Assembly: GCA_009192285.1 (NCBI GenBank)
Contig: WBVU01000005.1
Span: forward strand, 2,994,731-3,058,730
Direction of reading: 5' to 3'
Source: Morchella semilibera
Lineage: Eukaryota; Ascomycota; Pezizomycetes; Pezizales; Morchellaceae
DNA length: 64,000 nucleotides
Numbering within the stretch: the first letter of the stretch is position 1; every line of letters starts with the position of its first letter. Below the pieces are notes generated by a model. It saw only the letters and a program-made list of their open reading frames with translations. It made no database searches and was not told the origin of the DNA. The translations under genes were made by a program, and so were the position numbers. Positions 47,559 to 59,547 of this stretch are shown here, in pieces.

Positions 47559-50004
47559 TCAAAACGCCAACTTCGCATGCAGACCATCCAACTCTCTCTG
47601 CCAGCATCTGTGCTTCGCCACTTCATTGGCAAATGCGCTCCCAAATGCTGTAGTGCTGGGCTCAACCTTTGTGCTCTCCAGAAGCTTCACATCTGCGTTC
47701 CATCCCGTCACCACACCGTAGCTAGTGACGACCTCCTTGCTTTTCTGATCCAAAGCGAGGCTCACACCAGGCAACGCACACGCCTGCTGCAAGAAGTCAA
47801 CCGCATCTCCGAGTGCGCCAATGGCCTTAAGATGCCCGAATGCCTCGCGGACCCAGTGGACCGCTCGCCCGTTTTCGCGGAGCGTGAGTGTGCTCTGGAC
47901 GCCGGGGTTAATGTAGATTGCGTCGAACATGGTACCACGCTGACCTTCGAGGTGGTGGTCAGGCATGAGGCCGCCTGTACCGGTTGCGGGATCGACGCCG
48001 GTAGGAAAGATCATACCACGACGGGGGGCGATGACGAATGTGGATGCGTTCTGAGCCTTTAAGGCAGCACGGACAGCGGTGAATGTGGTCATGTCAAAGC
48101 CATCAGCAATGATCATGGCAATGCGGCGGGATTCAATGGTCGGCTTTCCAGGGAACTCGGTTTGGGAGAGGCGGGGTGCTTTGAGGCCGTGGTTGGGGTG
48201 GGATGTGGTAGTAGGGGGGTCGCCGCCGACCATCTTTGCAACGCGTTGGGCGAGGGAGACATCGATATCCTGTGGCGAGGTTAGTCACTGTTTCATAATA
48301 TGGCTAAAATGTAGGTGCAAGAGACTTACTGCTAGTCTCTCAGACATGCGCTTGTACACGATGGGCTCATCGCAGTGGCTCAGCTCGAACCCCAGTGCCT
48401 GCTCCACATGCGACTTCTCATGCTCCGACAATGAGTTGTAGAATAGCTGCGCCTGGCTGTAGTGCTCTTTAAACTTCGGCCCATTGGCCCTTGCCTTAAT
48501 AGCCGCAATCTTGCTTGCATGTTCCACATACGCTCCCGCATCACCATTGTGATTTCCTGGTGGCACGGCCTCAAAACGGTTTGGCCAATAGTTGACCTTA
48601 CCTTTGTGGATACGATGATTCATCGCGCCGTCACGGTTAAAGTTCATTACTGGGCACACAGGTCTGTTGATGGGCAGCTGCTCCCAGTTGACGCCCAATC
48701 GTGTGATTTGGGTGTCCTGGTATGAAAAGTTACGACCCTGCAGCAATGGATCATCTGAGAAACCGACTCCGGGAACGACGTGAGAAGTGCAAAAAGCAAC
48801 TTGTTCGGTCTCCGAAAAGTACTCGTCGACGTTGCGGTTTAGTACTAGTTCACCAATTTCACGGACAGGAACGAGGTCCTAGAGTCAATGATCAGTAAAT
48901 CATCTTTTGCCTAGAAGAGCTAGACAATACATACCTCCGGCCACACCTTCGTGGCATCCAGAATATCAAAATCAAACTTATCCTCCTCTCCTTCTGCAAT
49001 GGTCTGGATGCCAAACTTCCACTTCGGATAAAATCCGTTCTCAATAGCCTCATACAGGTCCTTCCTATGGAAGTCTGGGTCCTGTCCCGCAAGCTTCAGG
49101 GCCTCATCCCATACGAGTGAGTGCACACCGAGCTCTGGTAGCCAATGGAACTTGACAAATGTTTTGTTCCCCTCCGCATTGATGAGCGTATACGTATTTA
49201 CTCCAAACCCCTGCATCATTCGGTATGACCTTGGGATCGCTCGATCGCTCATAGCCCACGTAAACATATGTGTCGACTCAGGATGCAGATACTGGAAGTC
49301 CCAAAAGTTATTATGCGCCGTTTGTGCCTGTGGCACCTCATTGTGTGGTTCCGGTTTCGCAGCATGCACAAAGTCGGGGAACTTAAAAGCGTCCTGGATG
49401 AAGAAAACAGGGATATTATTTCCAACAATATCCCAATTTCCTTCGTCTGTATAGAACTTTGTAGCGAAGCCACGGACATCGCGCACGGTGTCGGCAGATC
49501 CACGGGAGCCGGCTACAGTCGAGAAACGCACAAAGACGGGGGTTGTCCGAGCTATATCAGTAAGCACACCGGCGGTAGTAAGTTCTGGGATGGGTTTGTG
49601 AAGCTTGAAGTAGCCGTGAGCGCCGGCTCCACGGGCGTGGACCACACGCTCGGGGATGCGCTCGTGATCGAATCTGTGGATCTATACGTCCAGAAATATT
49701 AACCTTGGGCCTCTTTGAAGACCCAGAGAGATATTAAGATAACATACCCTCTCCCTAGCAATTTGATCTTCTAGTAAACTAGGGCCTTGTCCATTAGGCC
49801 CCGCAGCCTTAAGCCAATGATCGCCGTCGTTGATTTTTGTACCATGGTCAGTTGTCATGGTATGCTTGCTTTATCGACGGAGACGGTGTTTGGGTAGAGA
49901 TCGAGGGTCTTTTCGTTTGTTGTAGCGATATCATTAACCTTATGGGTTGCAGAAATCTTGGCCTCGTTGAGAGACTCCTGTAGTCGCTGGAATACGCCAG
50001 ACAT
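47559..50004 (-). CDS. catA: Large-subunit catalase with C-terminal GATase-like domain
   Basis: Haem catalase of the large-subunit clade (fungal CatA/CatB, bacterial HPII), converting hydrogen peroxide to water and oxygen. Exons on the minus strand: 50004-49748, 49681-48935, 48878-48330, 48269-47559, about 754 residues. The catalytic His lies in [10 protein letters not shown], the distal Asn in [11 protein letters not shown], and the proximal haem-ligand Tyr in [10 protein letters not shown]. The C-terminal domain (about residues 560-754; [12 protein letters not shown]) is the class I glutamine-amidotransferase/PfpI-like fold typical of this clade. There is no signal peptide and no PTS1, so a cytosolic CatA type is more likely than a secreted CatB. 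The first exon breaks frame near 49860: the Met-Ser-Gly N-terminus runs to SVDKASIP, then the body resumes at [12 protein letters not shown]. One missing base (CCATG for CCCATG) would join them. Otherwise translation could begin at that second ATG, 49858. Confidence 0.92.
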
Positions 50005-51368
50005 TGTGTGGTAGCGATTATTTACTTTTTTTTTTTTAATAATAGATATAGTTTATGAGTACTGAATAGGAGGAGAAGGGATGGTTGTCAATTTCAAATG
50101 GATATCAGAGAGGATGGGGGGAGCTAGAAGGTCTCTAATATGGCTCTCACTTGCTACCCTATCTAGTACTAATATAACTGTTAAAGGAGTCAAACGCGAC
50201 TGACGCGAACATGACGTCTGCACAAAGAATCCATGCTACCAGTGTACCATATCCGTGACTGTTTGTAAGCCAGAAGGCCTAGAGGTGTGTTGTGAACAAG
50301 CAAAAGCTATGGCCCATGATATGGTTCATTCCCAAAGCATCCGTAGGCTTTAACAGTTCCAGAAGCGGCCGGTCTTAATAGCCCTATAAACCTTAGTAAA
50401 TTATAATTTAAAGGCTCCCAATTGGATAAAAATGATGGCACTCGTCCTTCGAGGAGGAACGACGTCAGAATTGCAAGTAGATAAATAAAGTGGAGGTCGA
50501 ATCCGCCAATCAGTGCATCAATGCACAAGCAGGGGTCGTGAGTTCAGGTAGCAAGGATCAGCGACAGGTGCAGCAGCGGATCTCTGAGGTTTAGTTAATG
50601 GTAATCGACGGCGGGATGGGATGAGTCCCAGATGTGCACATCAGGTTTCTTGGGCACACGATGTAGAGTGGAGCTTGGTGAGTTGTATCTAGTGTACCCC
50701 CGGAGGGCTAAAAATCAAGGAAGCAGGCCCTGCGCTAGGGGCTAGGTAATTAATAACGACCCCCCCCCCCTAGAGACGGCTTTGAACATCGGAATCTTGA
50801 ATTCCGACCATAGCACAACCTGTAATGCAGTTTCTACCCCCGAGATCTCGTTTCGCTTCTTGAGGAAAAACTGTAAACAGTAACATTAAACTGTCGGGTT
50901 CTGTTGTCATTATGGGATGGAATGTTCAACCCCATGGTTGGATGTTTAGCTAGTTCAAGTATTTCTCCACCTCACGTTTTAAGGGCTTCTGTAGTCCTCC
51001 AAACACTCCTGCACGCAAATAACGCCTGTTTATGGCAATTACAGTTGCCCAAGTCCCAAAAGCTGCAATCGGTCATTAATCCGACAATCCTTATCAGATG
51101 GTGGCTCAGTAGGGCAAACCCTAATCTTCCAAACCCGTCACAACAACCAGGGTGAGCAAATTCACCGCACACAACCAACGCCAGGTACAGCCGACTTTAG
51201 CGAATTCGACACGATAATCTCCAGTTGCCTCTAACGACACACGCAAACGCCCAACCCCTCGATAACTCAACCCCCCCTAGGTCCGTACCGTCCTCCCCCC
51301 CAGCTTGCGTTCCGAAGAACCACGTTCAGCTGACAGCTTTGCTCCCGCGGATTTTCAGAAGAAAAGAA
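50005..51368. other. Intergenic between catalase and eL31
   Basis: Divergent promoters of two genes. It holds a C-run of 10 near 50761 and a pyrimidine-rich leader before eL31. No gene is seen; a 73-codon open frame near 50307-50528 has no support. Confidence 0.55.
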
Positions 51369-52036
51369 ATGGCCCCTACACCAAAGACCAAGACCAAGGG
51401 CGGAAGGTCCGCTCTCGCCGATGTTGTCGCCCGCGAGTACACCATCCACTTGCACAAGAGGGTACGTCTATCTCAATTCCGAAGTTACCGGTTTTTTGGC
51501 GGAGGAATGGTGCAGGGAGATATCGGGCTTTGCGGAGGGTTGAGCAAGGGAGGGGAAATGGGAGTGGAGCTTTAGAAAGAATAGGAACATGCAAGGAAGC
51601 AGGGGACAAGTGCTGACGGAATATGCGGGAACCTCTAGATCTTCGGTGCCAGCTTCAAGAAGCGGGCTCCTAAGGCCATCAAGGAGATTAAGGCCTTCGC
51701 CTTCCAGGCTATGGTACCTCACCACCACCTCCGAGATTAATAAATGACTTTTTATCTAACAATCTCAGGGAACCGAGGATGTCCGCATCGACCCTCAATT
51801 GAACAAGGAGGTCTGGAAGCAGGGTATCAAGGGTGTCCCCTACCGTATCCGCGTCCGTATCTCTCGCCGACGTAACGATGAGGAGGGTGCCAAGCACAGG
51901 CTCTACTCATACGTCCAGGGGGCCAACGTCGGCGCCAAGAGCACAAAGTCGCTGCAGACATCAGTTGTATGTTCTACCCCCCTTGCTTTTACGGAAACGG
52001 TAACTAACTAGTGAGTTACTACAGGTCGAGGAATAA
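51369..52036 (+). CDS. RPL31: 60S ribosomal protein eL31
   Basis: Large-subunit protein near the peptide exit tunnel. Exons 51369-51461, 51639-51713, 51769-51966, 52025-52036, 125 residues, standard for the family. Conserved blocks are VVAREYTIHLHKR, FGASFKKRAPKAIKEIKAFA, the central DVRIDPQLNKEVWKQGIKG and RIRVRISRRRN. The last exon codes only VEE and a stop; it is needed because the third exon otherwise runs on into intronic sequence. The first intron is long (177 bp), as is common in fungal ribosomal protein genes, and the others are 55-58 bp. Codon use is C-ending, as expected for high expression. The ATG follows a pyrimidine-rich leader. Confidence 0.96.
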
Positions 52037-53617
52037 ACATAGCGCTGGGTTTCTTTTCTTCTTCAGGATGTCCGTAAACAAATAACAAAAAGTTGGAATC
52101 CAAAATTTTTTGTATTAAAATGATTCCTATTTCTTCTTCCTCCTCAACGGCGTCGGTTGGTTTTATTTCATTCATTCGGTTCAAATTCGGTCCAAACTAC
52201 CTTTTAACAACGTTAGTTCAGTGATCTCATCGCCGTGCTTGTGATTCAGACTCGAAAAGTTGAGTGGAACCCGATCAGTAAAAGGCTCATTGTATGCGTT
52301 TCCCGGTTTGGAACAGCCATCCATCTAGAGGTATCCATTATCCGGAATAAAGCCTACATGTACTTAAAACCACTGAAGAGGTTTCACCCACTCTCCACCA
52401 AAACCCCCAGGCCCAACAGAAGAACAGAATAGAAGGAATGGGTTCGGCATACAAAGAGAATAGTAGCTCCAGCGCCACAAAATACTTTTTACCTAGAGTT
52501 TACCTCCCTGTGAGGAGGGCAGGTCCCTTGAAAGTTTGCGTCACAAACTATCAATCGCATGTATACGAGTGATTTTACATGATTGGGATCGCTAACACTA
52601 AGATGCCTTTTGGGCATCATCCCGCCCCATCTCGCCGCAATAATATGTAGATATCATAAATAGCAATTATCGTATCCCAGCGCCTCTATATAATCCTCGC
52701 ACTTCCACTCTATCTAGTCAGGAATGTCGAGGTAGCATTCTAGGACTAGGAGAATAAATGATGCATGCGGCCAACTATCCTAGCCCATTAATATGTAATG
52801 AAATTATTAGATTGTGACGAAACTAGACGCTGATGGTGAGGGTTGAAGTGCCTGCAGACCCTGTGCCAAAGTGAAAATTGCGATACAGTCCGCCTCCCTG
52901 GATCGCTGGGTCCTTGTAGATGCGGCTGTAATATTAGTTCCCCGTCATAATCTATGTCTTGTTAGCATAATATAAAAGGCTAGTCAAGATATACAAGCAC
53001 TAGGACACTGGGGCCTTAACAGTACGTGTATTCCAACCCCCGTGCATCTCGTTAAGGTTAAGGATTGCCCTCGCGCAATTAAGTTAATAGGAATGATATG
53101 TAGTAGATTACTTATCGTATTGTCTATAGTAGATGATAGGCCGGGGGGGTTGGTTGCGCATTGTCATGCAAGAGTCAAGGCCCGATTGTGAAGCCACGCG
53201 AGAAGCAGGAGCCAAGGAACCACTAATCAGACCTGTTCCTGCGCTATCTCCATGTCTCGGGGATGAGGGCACAACTGGCCTTAAGAAAACCCCTAAACCG
53301 AGTGGCTATGCAGGTGCATTATAAGAGCTTCGATTTTAGCGGCTAAATAGCATGTGTTTACTTTACTAGTATCAATCACATCAAACATAGTGGCAATTTT
53401 ACTTCAGAAGTCCATATTTTTAAACTCCATTGCTTTGTTCACTGTCACAAACGTAAAAGTGACGTGAAAAAGAAAAAAAAAAGCGGTCCCCGTTTTAAAA
53501 CTGATAAAGGAAAGAAGAAACCTAAGAAAAAGAAAAAATTGTATACACATTTAACCCATAGCCACCCGACCTAATCCTACCAACCTCCCATTACTGGCAT
53601 AAAAAGTGAAAAAACGA
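52037..53617. other. Intergenic, convergent 3' flanks
   Basis: Lies between eL31 (plus) and Sec61 beta (minus), whose 3' ends face each other. No gene recognised. There is a TACATGTA copy near 52357 and A-rich sequence near 53465-53540. Confidence 0.55.
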
Positions 53618-54248
53618 TTAAGCGGCGAATTTCCTGCTAAGCTTGGCAATGACTATTTTCGCAATGTATGTTAGAATCATGATGTGTGTATTTAATTGAT
53701 GTCAGAGGAACTCACTGTGCATAGCCACGACGCTGAAGATGAAGCCCAAAGAGAGAACGAGCACAATAACGGGGTCGACCTTGAGTCCGGGGGACTCGTC
53801 GGTGTAGAGCTTCAACATGGTACTGCTGCTTCCACCGGCGCCAGCAGCGCGGGTGCTGGATGGACGGGCATTTGCTGCCTGAGCAGCCCTGTCGGCGGCG
53901 GTCTTTCGGCGCATAACCGCCTTAGGACCTCCGGGGACTGTGGGAGAAGATGCACGGGCCGATGAGCGGACATCGCGCTCTGAACCAGAAGTGGCACCGG
54001 CAGGGGAAGTTGCGCGTGGTGAGGAAGACTGATAATCGCTTGTTAGCACGTTGATCCCCACAGCGATGCAATCCAAGCATAGCGCCCGTGAGACTTGGGG
54101 CGTGTGCAAAGTTCAGGCATGAAGTGGATCCTTTGTTTGATCTTCCTCCATGCGCTCACTTGACTCATTACTCCCAGCATCGCAGTCACTTGGTTGAGAA
54201 ACCTGAGTCGCTACCCGAACCGAGAAAGAAAGCTGTAGAACATACCAT
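53618..54248 (-). CDS. SBH1: Sec61 beta subunit (Sbh1-type) of the ER translocon
   Basis: Tail-anchored subunit of the Sec61 channel. Exons on the minus strand: 54248-54246 (the ATG alone), 54028-53716, 53652-53618, 116 residues. The protein starts SSSPRATSPAG, has a disordered Ser/Ala/Arg-rich head, the conserved MRRKTAADRAAQ and RAAGAGGSSSTMLKLYTDE blocks, then one transmembrane helix, PVIVLVLSLGFIFSVVAMH, and a short basic tail IIAKLSRKFAA. The third exon was placed by extending the helix: reading through gives EFL and a stop, whereas splicing gives the expected HIIAKL. A first exon of only three bases is the only model that gives a start, through ATG/GTATGT and an acceptor ending CAG/TCT. 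It is supported by the same layout in eL20 of this window. Confidence 0.93.
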
Positions 54249-57200
54249 TTTAAGAATAAAGGTTTGTCGTAAACTCAAAAGATCTAGGGAATGACTGGTG
54301 GTTGAAAAGATGGGCGTTGAGTCAAAGAATTGAGGATAGGTGTTATTGTTCAAGTGAGATGATCAGTTGAGGTGTGGTCCAGGGAAAGCTTTGAAGAAAA
54401 GGTAAAGGGGTGTTGGGGTTGTCAGCCAGAGGACACATCTCGACTTTCTTGTGGCGTTAGTGGTTGGTTGGTAGGGTTAGGTGTCCTAAGACCCATGCAA
54501 CGTGAATTACCAAAAATGGGACCCCTACATGGGGATACATGTATTTAGAGTGTCTTTGGTTGAGTTCATAAGAGTTATTTCCTACAACTTTTGAATCTAA
54601 GTACATGTAGTTCTCTACCTTACAAGACTGGACCCTGCTGCGGCTGGTGATGCTTTAGGCGTGGCTTGGGGCTGTGCCGTGCAGCGTAATGGAAGCAAAA
54701 ACAAATTTCTTGACCGGAGCTATCGACTCTAAATTTGGGGTCTGTAACTCTAATGGCACACCGATATACTGACAGTTAAACAAAGCTGCATCTGCTATCA
54801 GACGGGACCGGCATCATGCCAAGATAAAGGCTACTTTAGTAGTTTTCACGATATGATATACCTTACTATAATGGGATCTGGACCGGGCAGAATAAAATAT
54901 AATCCGGTAAATAAAATAGGCCTAATATTACTTTGTTTGGGGAAGATGGGCTCTCGAATACCAATTTGGGTTCCGGAGTGCCCTGGGCTGGGGGTGTATC
55001 TAAACCTAAACCCAAAAGGGTTATGTACGTTTGGGAATCGAAATAGAATCGCAAGGGAAGCCACTACAACAGTCACAACAGTCAAAATACCCCCATACTA
55101 GATTTCACAATTCTACTAGGACTGGGAGGTCAGGAATGTATCCCTATAATAGCACCTGGGAAGTAATAGGGGGAGTCGCAGCCACTGCTACCCTCAGTTG
55201 CGGAAAGATTACCACCGAATTCGCGGAAACAGTACTTAATATATCTCTCAATTAGAAAGGTGGGTCTGGGCTCTTTTGGAATTCTTACTTCAGTTTAGTC
55301 CCGTATACCGTATACCGACAGTTCTTGAGAGGCAGTATCCACATCAATTGAGTGGGTTATTTTTGGGATGATCTTCCTATATCGCATACAACACATAGAT
55401 GGGAAATAGTTCAAATTAGACAAAAAATTAACTGATATTCTGTGGCTTCAGAGAGGAGATTTCGGAGAGGAGATGTACCGTTGGTGAGTAAACCTCTGGC
55501 TTCTGTGCAGCCTCCGAAAACCCAAAAAGATCACTTGTTTTATTCTACAGAGACCTTCTGAAGAATATTCTATCTACTTGCCTTATCCTAGTAGCACCTC
55601 ATCTTTCTCCTATTCATAATCCAGTTTTTTGGGATGAAATATTTGTTGGTTTAACCCAGTGCTGCGTTGTGGTTCACGCCAATGAGATCGAGATGGTTAC
55701 TTGCCGAAAGGCACTGGGCAAGAATCCACATGCAGAAAGCTTTTTTCAGCATATAGGATACCTAGAAACGTGGATATTCGAATGGTGGATTGGATATCAA
55801 AATATGCTAGTAAATATTTGGCCAGCGGTGGGGTCACGACCAGCAGAGCAGAATTGAGATTTTGGCTCTATGCTCCTAACGTGGGGCCGCCAAATGAGTC
55901 ATTAATAGTATCTAGACTCTTAAATTAAGACTTGCGGTGAAGAGCGGTTTACATGACTTTGGGTTAAAGTGTGTTGTCTTATCGAAGTTGGTGGATAGTA
56001 TGGTGCCGCGCACCTTAAAGGTGACATAAATTGCATTGCGAATAACTTTCCAGCCAGATAAAATATAAAAAATCTATGAAGTCAAACCTTGCACGTTATA
56101 TGTAAGTATGTATTTGCAGCGTAAGAGCGCGTCTGGTGACTACATGTATTTGAACAGGGTTAAAATCCCAAAATACCACTACACAAAACCCTTACCCTAA
56201 AAGCCTGTCGATTTGGCATCCCACTTTTTTAATACCACGACCCAACTCCTAAAATTTAGGCCAGACCTATTTCTCTGGGTTGCAACACAATCCCTCAAAA
56301 ATTTCTAGACCAAGACTGGTCTGTTTATTTAAACCTTTCCCATTTTGCATGGTACTGATAGGGCTTTCTAATTGCGCTTCTGCTAAACGGGGGTGCCCCA
56401 AGTAATCATATATATATGTTTACTCTATTGCTTAAATAGCCCTTCTCCAATTGATCAGGTTGTGGCGTTACTACAGCTGCAGGGATACATGTACTTGTGA
56501 GGTTCCTACAGAAGTGCTGTGGGAAACAGTAGTTCATGACAATTGGTAGGAATATTTAAGTGGTACTCGTCCATTATTATCGAAGGTTTTAGACTACCTT
56601 TCCGGATAGCAACTGGCCAATTTTGGCAAAAACTATGGCGCCGAAGCCCTTTACCGCAAATAAATGGGTACATGTACATAGTTTATGGCTATACATACCC
56701 GCCAGTTTATTCCTCACCAGTGCGCGCTAAATATCTCACTTGTTTGTTTCTTTAGTATCCCTATCTTCTAGCCAGAAATAGCAATGGCCCCGGAGTTTTG
56801 CTGAAAGTAGGTAAGGGAGTGTTGGTGGTGGGAGAGTGGACAATGTGAAGTAGGGGACTTGGTTGCTTAAATTTGTTAGCTACAATACAATAAAGGTGCT
56901 CGTGTGCCTGTGATATCTAGAGTGCTATTTCGTCTGAGGTGCCAATATCATTGACACTAAAATAACCGCATTATCCTCCAGGGCTACATTGTAACAATGT
57001 TCTAGCGTTGTGAAGCGAGTGAGGAAGTGTGATCCGTTGCTAGATGCTGGCCATGGAGACCTTGAGGACCGTGGCAGTTACTCCAGACACTTCAGTCAGG
57101 GCTTTTGAGAACTGTGACATGTTCCGTAGATTAGGCCGCGGAACCCATCAATATATAAGGTGGCAGTCTTTGGACTGCTTTTTACTCCCACAAACTACAT

Positions 57201-57807
57201 GTTACCTCGCTCCACCAACGCCCAAGCCCACACATACCACCAACGAGCAACGGGAGAACCCCTCTGACAGATCACACTGGAGGTTATTACAACATCTTTA
57301 TAAAAGTGCAAGGATTGGCGGCGTCATATTTTAGTAACCATACGGTTGTTTTCATGACCGACGAGGTAGGGCTTAGTCACTGTGAGTAGCATGGGGTTGC
57401 TGGTGATGCTGAAGTAATTGAGCCCGGCTACAACAGAATCCTAGGAATTGGGATAGAAGTCATAACTTCACACCAACTATAGGCCTTTACCACATGTATC
57501 ATTGTCCATAAAACCCCTGTATGAGATGTTGTTGACGTTGACATTGTGGAGTTACCCTGAATAGTCCAGGGTTCGAACCCTACCAGCAGTCTCACCACAT
57601 TCCACAATCCCCACCCGCACCACCGCGGCTATTGAATCTGGGTGCGGGAATTGCCCGAAGGAAAAGTGACGACCAGTAACCAAGTCAAACTCAACAACAG
57701 ACGACAACCACGACCGCCCTTCGAAGATAGCAATGTGAGTTTCCTTGTCCCCCATCCTTGGGAAAAATTGATTTGTTGCATTGTGCTGATCGAGGAATTT
57801 GTGTAGA
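54249..57807. other. Intergenic, no gene seen
   Basis: About 3.5 kb with only unrelated open frames. TACATGTA copies lie near 54537, 54602, 56141, 56487 and 56670. The sequence from 54850 to 55250 has long open stretches on both strands (for example 54853-55101 plus and 54846-55085 minus), but no recognisable motif. It could be an old transposon remnant. The eL20 promoter lies at the right end. Confidence 0.5.
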
Positions 57808-58840
57808 ATGGGTACGTTATTTCGAGAAAAACCCCCAGTGCCTTTCCCCCTTTAGGCGGTTTGGCGACAGGACGCAACGGTGGGTTGGAGATGGAGGTTA
57901 AGATGGATACGGGATTGGCGAAAAGAAGGCTGGAGCTACAAGGACAGTAGCAGAGAAAAGGAATGGGTGGCAACAGGGTTGGGTACCTTGGTGCTATGTT
58001 TCTCTGCTACTAAGGGGAAGAAATGAAGCCTCTGTTTCCATCCTCCATCTTCAACAAAGCCAAAGCCGAGCCATGCCGCCAACAGACTAAAGAAGGTTTT
58101 AAGCAATGACGCTAACAACAAGCTTTCTTTTCTTCAACAGGTCGCCTTCAAGAATACCAAGTTATCGGACGCAAGCTCCCATCGGAAGCTGATGAGACCC
58201 CCAAGCTTTACCGCATGCGCTTGTTCGCCCCTAACACCGTCGTCGCTAAGTCCCGTTTCTGGTACTTCCTTAAGAAGCTCAGGAAAGTTAAGAAGACCAA
58301 CGGTGAGATCGTGTCTTTGAACGAGGTACGTTTCAAACAAGTCATATTCTATTGTTAAGGGAAGAATGGGGGGGGGGGGGGGCGGAGAAAGAGAGGGAAT
58401 ATATGGAGGATGGGATGTTAATATACTGGGGGAAACTTATAGATCCACGAGAAGCGACCCATGAAGGTTAAGAACTTCGGTATCTGGATCCGTTACGACT
58501 CTCGCAGTGGAACCCACAACATGTACAAGGAGTACCGTGAGCTCTCCCGCACAAGCGCTGTTGAAGCCCTCTACCAGGATATGGCTGCCAGGCACAGGGC
58601 TAGGTTCCGGTCGATCCACGTGAGTTACCCGCTATCTAAGTTTTCGCCCTGAAGTACGCTGACATTTCTGCGCGAAAATAGATCCTCAAGGTTGTCGAGA
58701 TTGAGAAGAACGCGGACGTCAAGCGCCCATACACCAAGCAGCTCATGACCAAGGGCCTCTCTTTCCCTCTACCGCACCGTGTGCCGAAGAGCTCTGCACG
58801 CAAGGTGTTCAGCGCCAAGAGGCCCAGCACCTTCCACTAA
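57808..58840 (+). CDS. RPL20: 60S ribosomal protein eL20 (L18a)
   Basis: Large-subunit ribosomal protein. Exons 57808-57811 (only ATGG), 58141-58325, 58443-58619, 58682-58840, 174 residues, exactly the family size. It reads [17 protein letters not shown] across the first junction, then [62 protein letters not shown], and the C-terminal [14 protein letters not shown]. The 329-bp first intron separates the start codon from the body, and the G of codon 2 is split. Intron 2 has a run of 14 G. Splice junctions are all in frame with no indel. Codon use is strongly C-ending. The next gene, on the same strand, starts 0.7 kb downstream. Confidence 0.96.
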
Positions 58841-59547
58841 AAAAACCACCTTCTTTTTTTCTGTTTTGTGTTGGGGGTCTTCTGTGCTTGGTGTCTGTTG
58901 TGTAAGGGAGCCGGGGGTCAAAATTCTGTGAACATAAAATTTACGGGTTACACGGGGTTTTTTTCTCAAAAACAAATAAATAAAAATAACTCCAAAAAAT
59001 GTTCTAGTGTATTGGGGGCTGGAAAGGAGGGGGTTTAGTGCTTTCCTTTTCCTGTCTTCTAGTCTTTTTTTTTTCCTTCGTGGAGGGCTTCTTTGTATGA
59101 GATACCTATACCGGCCAAGCACAAGAACCTAGCATTCAGCAACACAGAAAGAGAGCAAAGAACAAATGGAGACGATACCTGAGGTGTTATCATAGTGATG
59201 TGTCGGAGTTTTGGTTTCTTTTGTCTTCTCTTTGGGGTTCGATGGCATGTAATTTGGATTTCCTTCATTTGAAAAGAATAATTAAAACAATGGATTGTCC
59301 CGAATTAAAATAGAGATTTATGTAGGAATAAAGGTAAATACTCACAGATAAATGTGCCTTAAGAATCAATATTTAACGAGTGCCAAGAGGGGACTCGTAG
59401 GGGGTAACTTTCGAATGTTGAGTTCCACCCCACGTGATACAATACCCAGAGCCGCATCCCCTCCACCAGAAAGCTCCCATCTTCAACCTCTTGTAAACCT
59501 CCAAGCGGTGACCTCACTCACCTCCCCACCCACCAACCACCACCATC
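58841..59547. other. 3' flank of eL20 and promoter of the PCI gene
   Basis: T-rich then AT-rich stretch with no coding signal. A CA/CCA-rich leader (about 59515-59547) precedes the start of the PCI gene. Confidence 0.55.

Noticed and set aside
54846-55101. Overlapping open frames on both strands
   Set aside because: They mirror each other through chance lack of stops; neither has a recognisable motif or codon bias.
57540-57610. tRNA-like T-arm (GGGTTCGAACCC)
   Set aside because: The self-complementary core leaves a six-base loop; no D arm, anticodon arm or pairing acceptor stem could be found on either strand.
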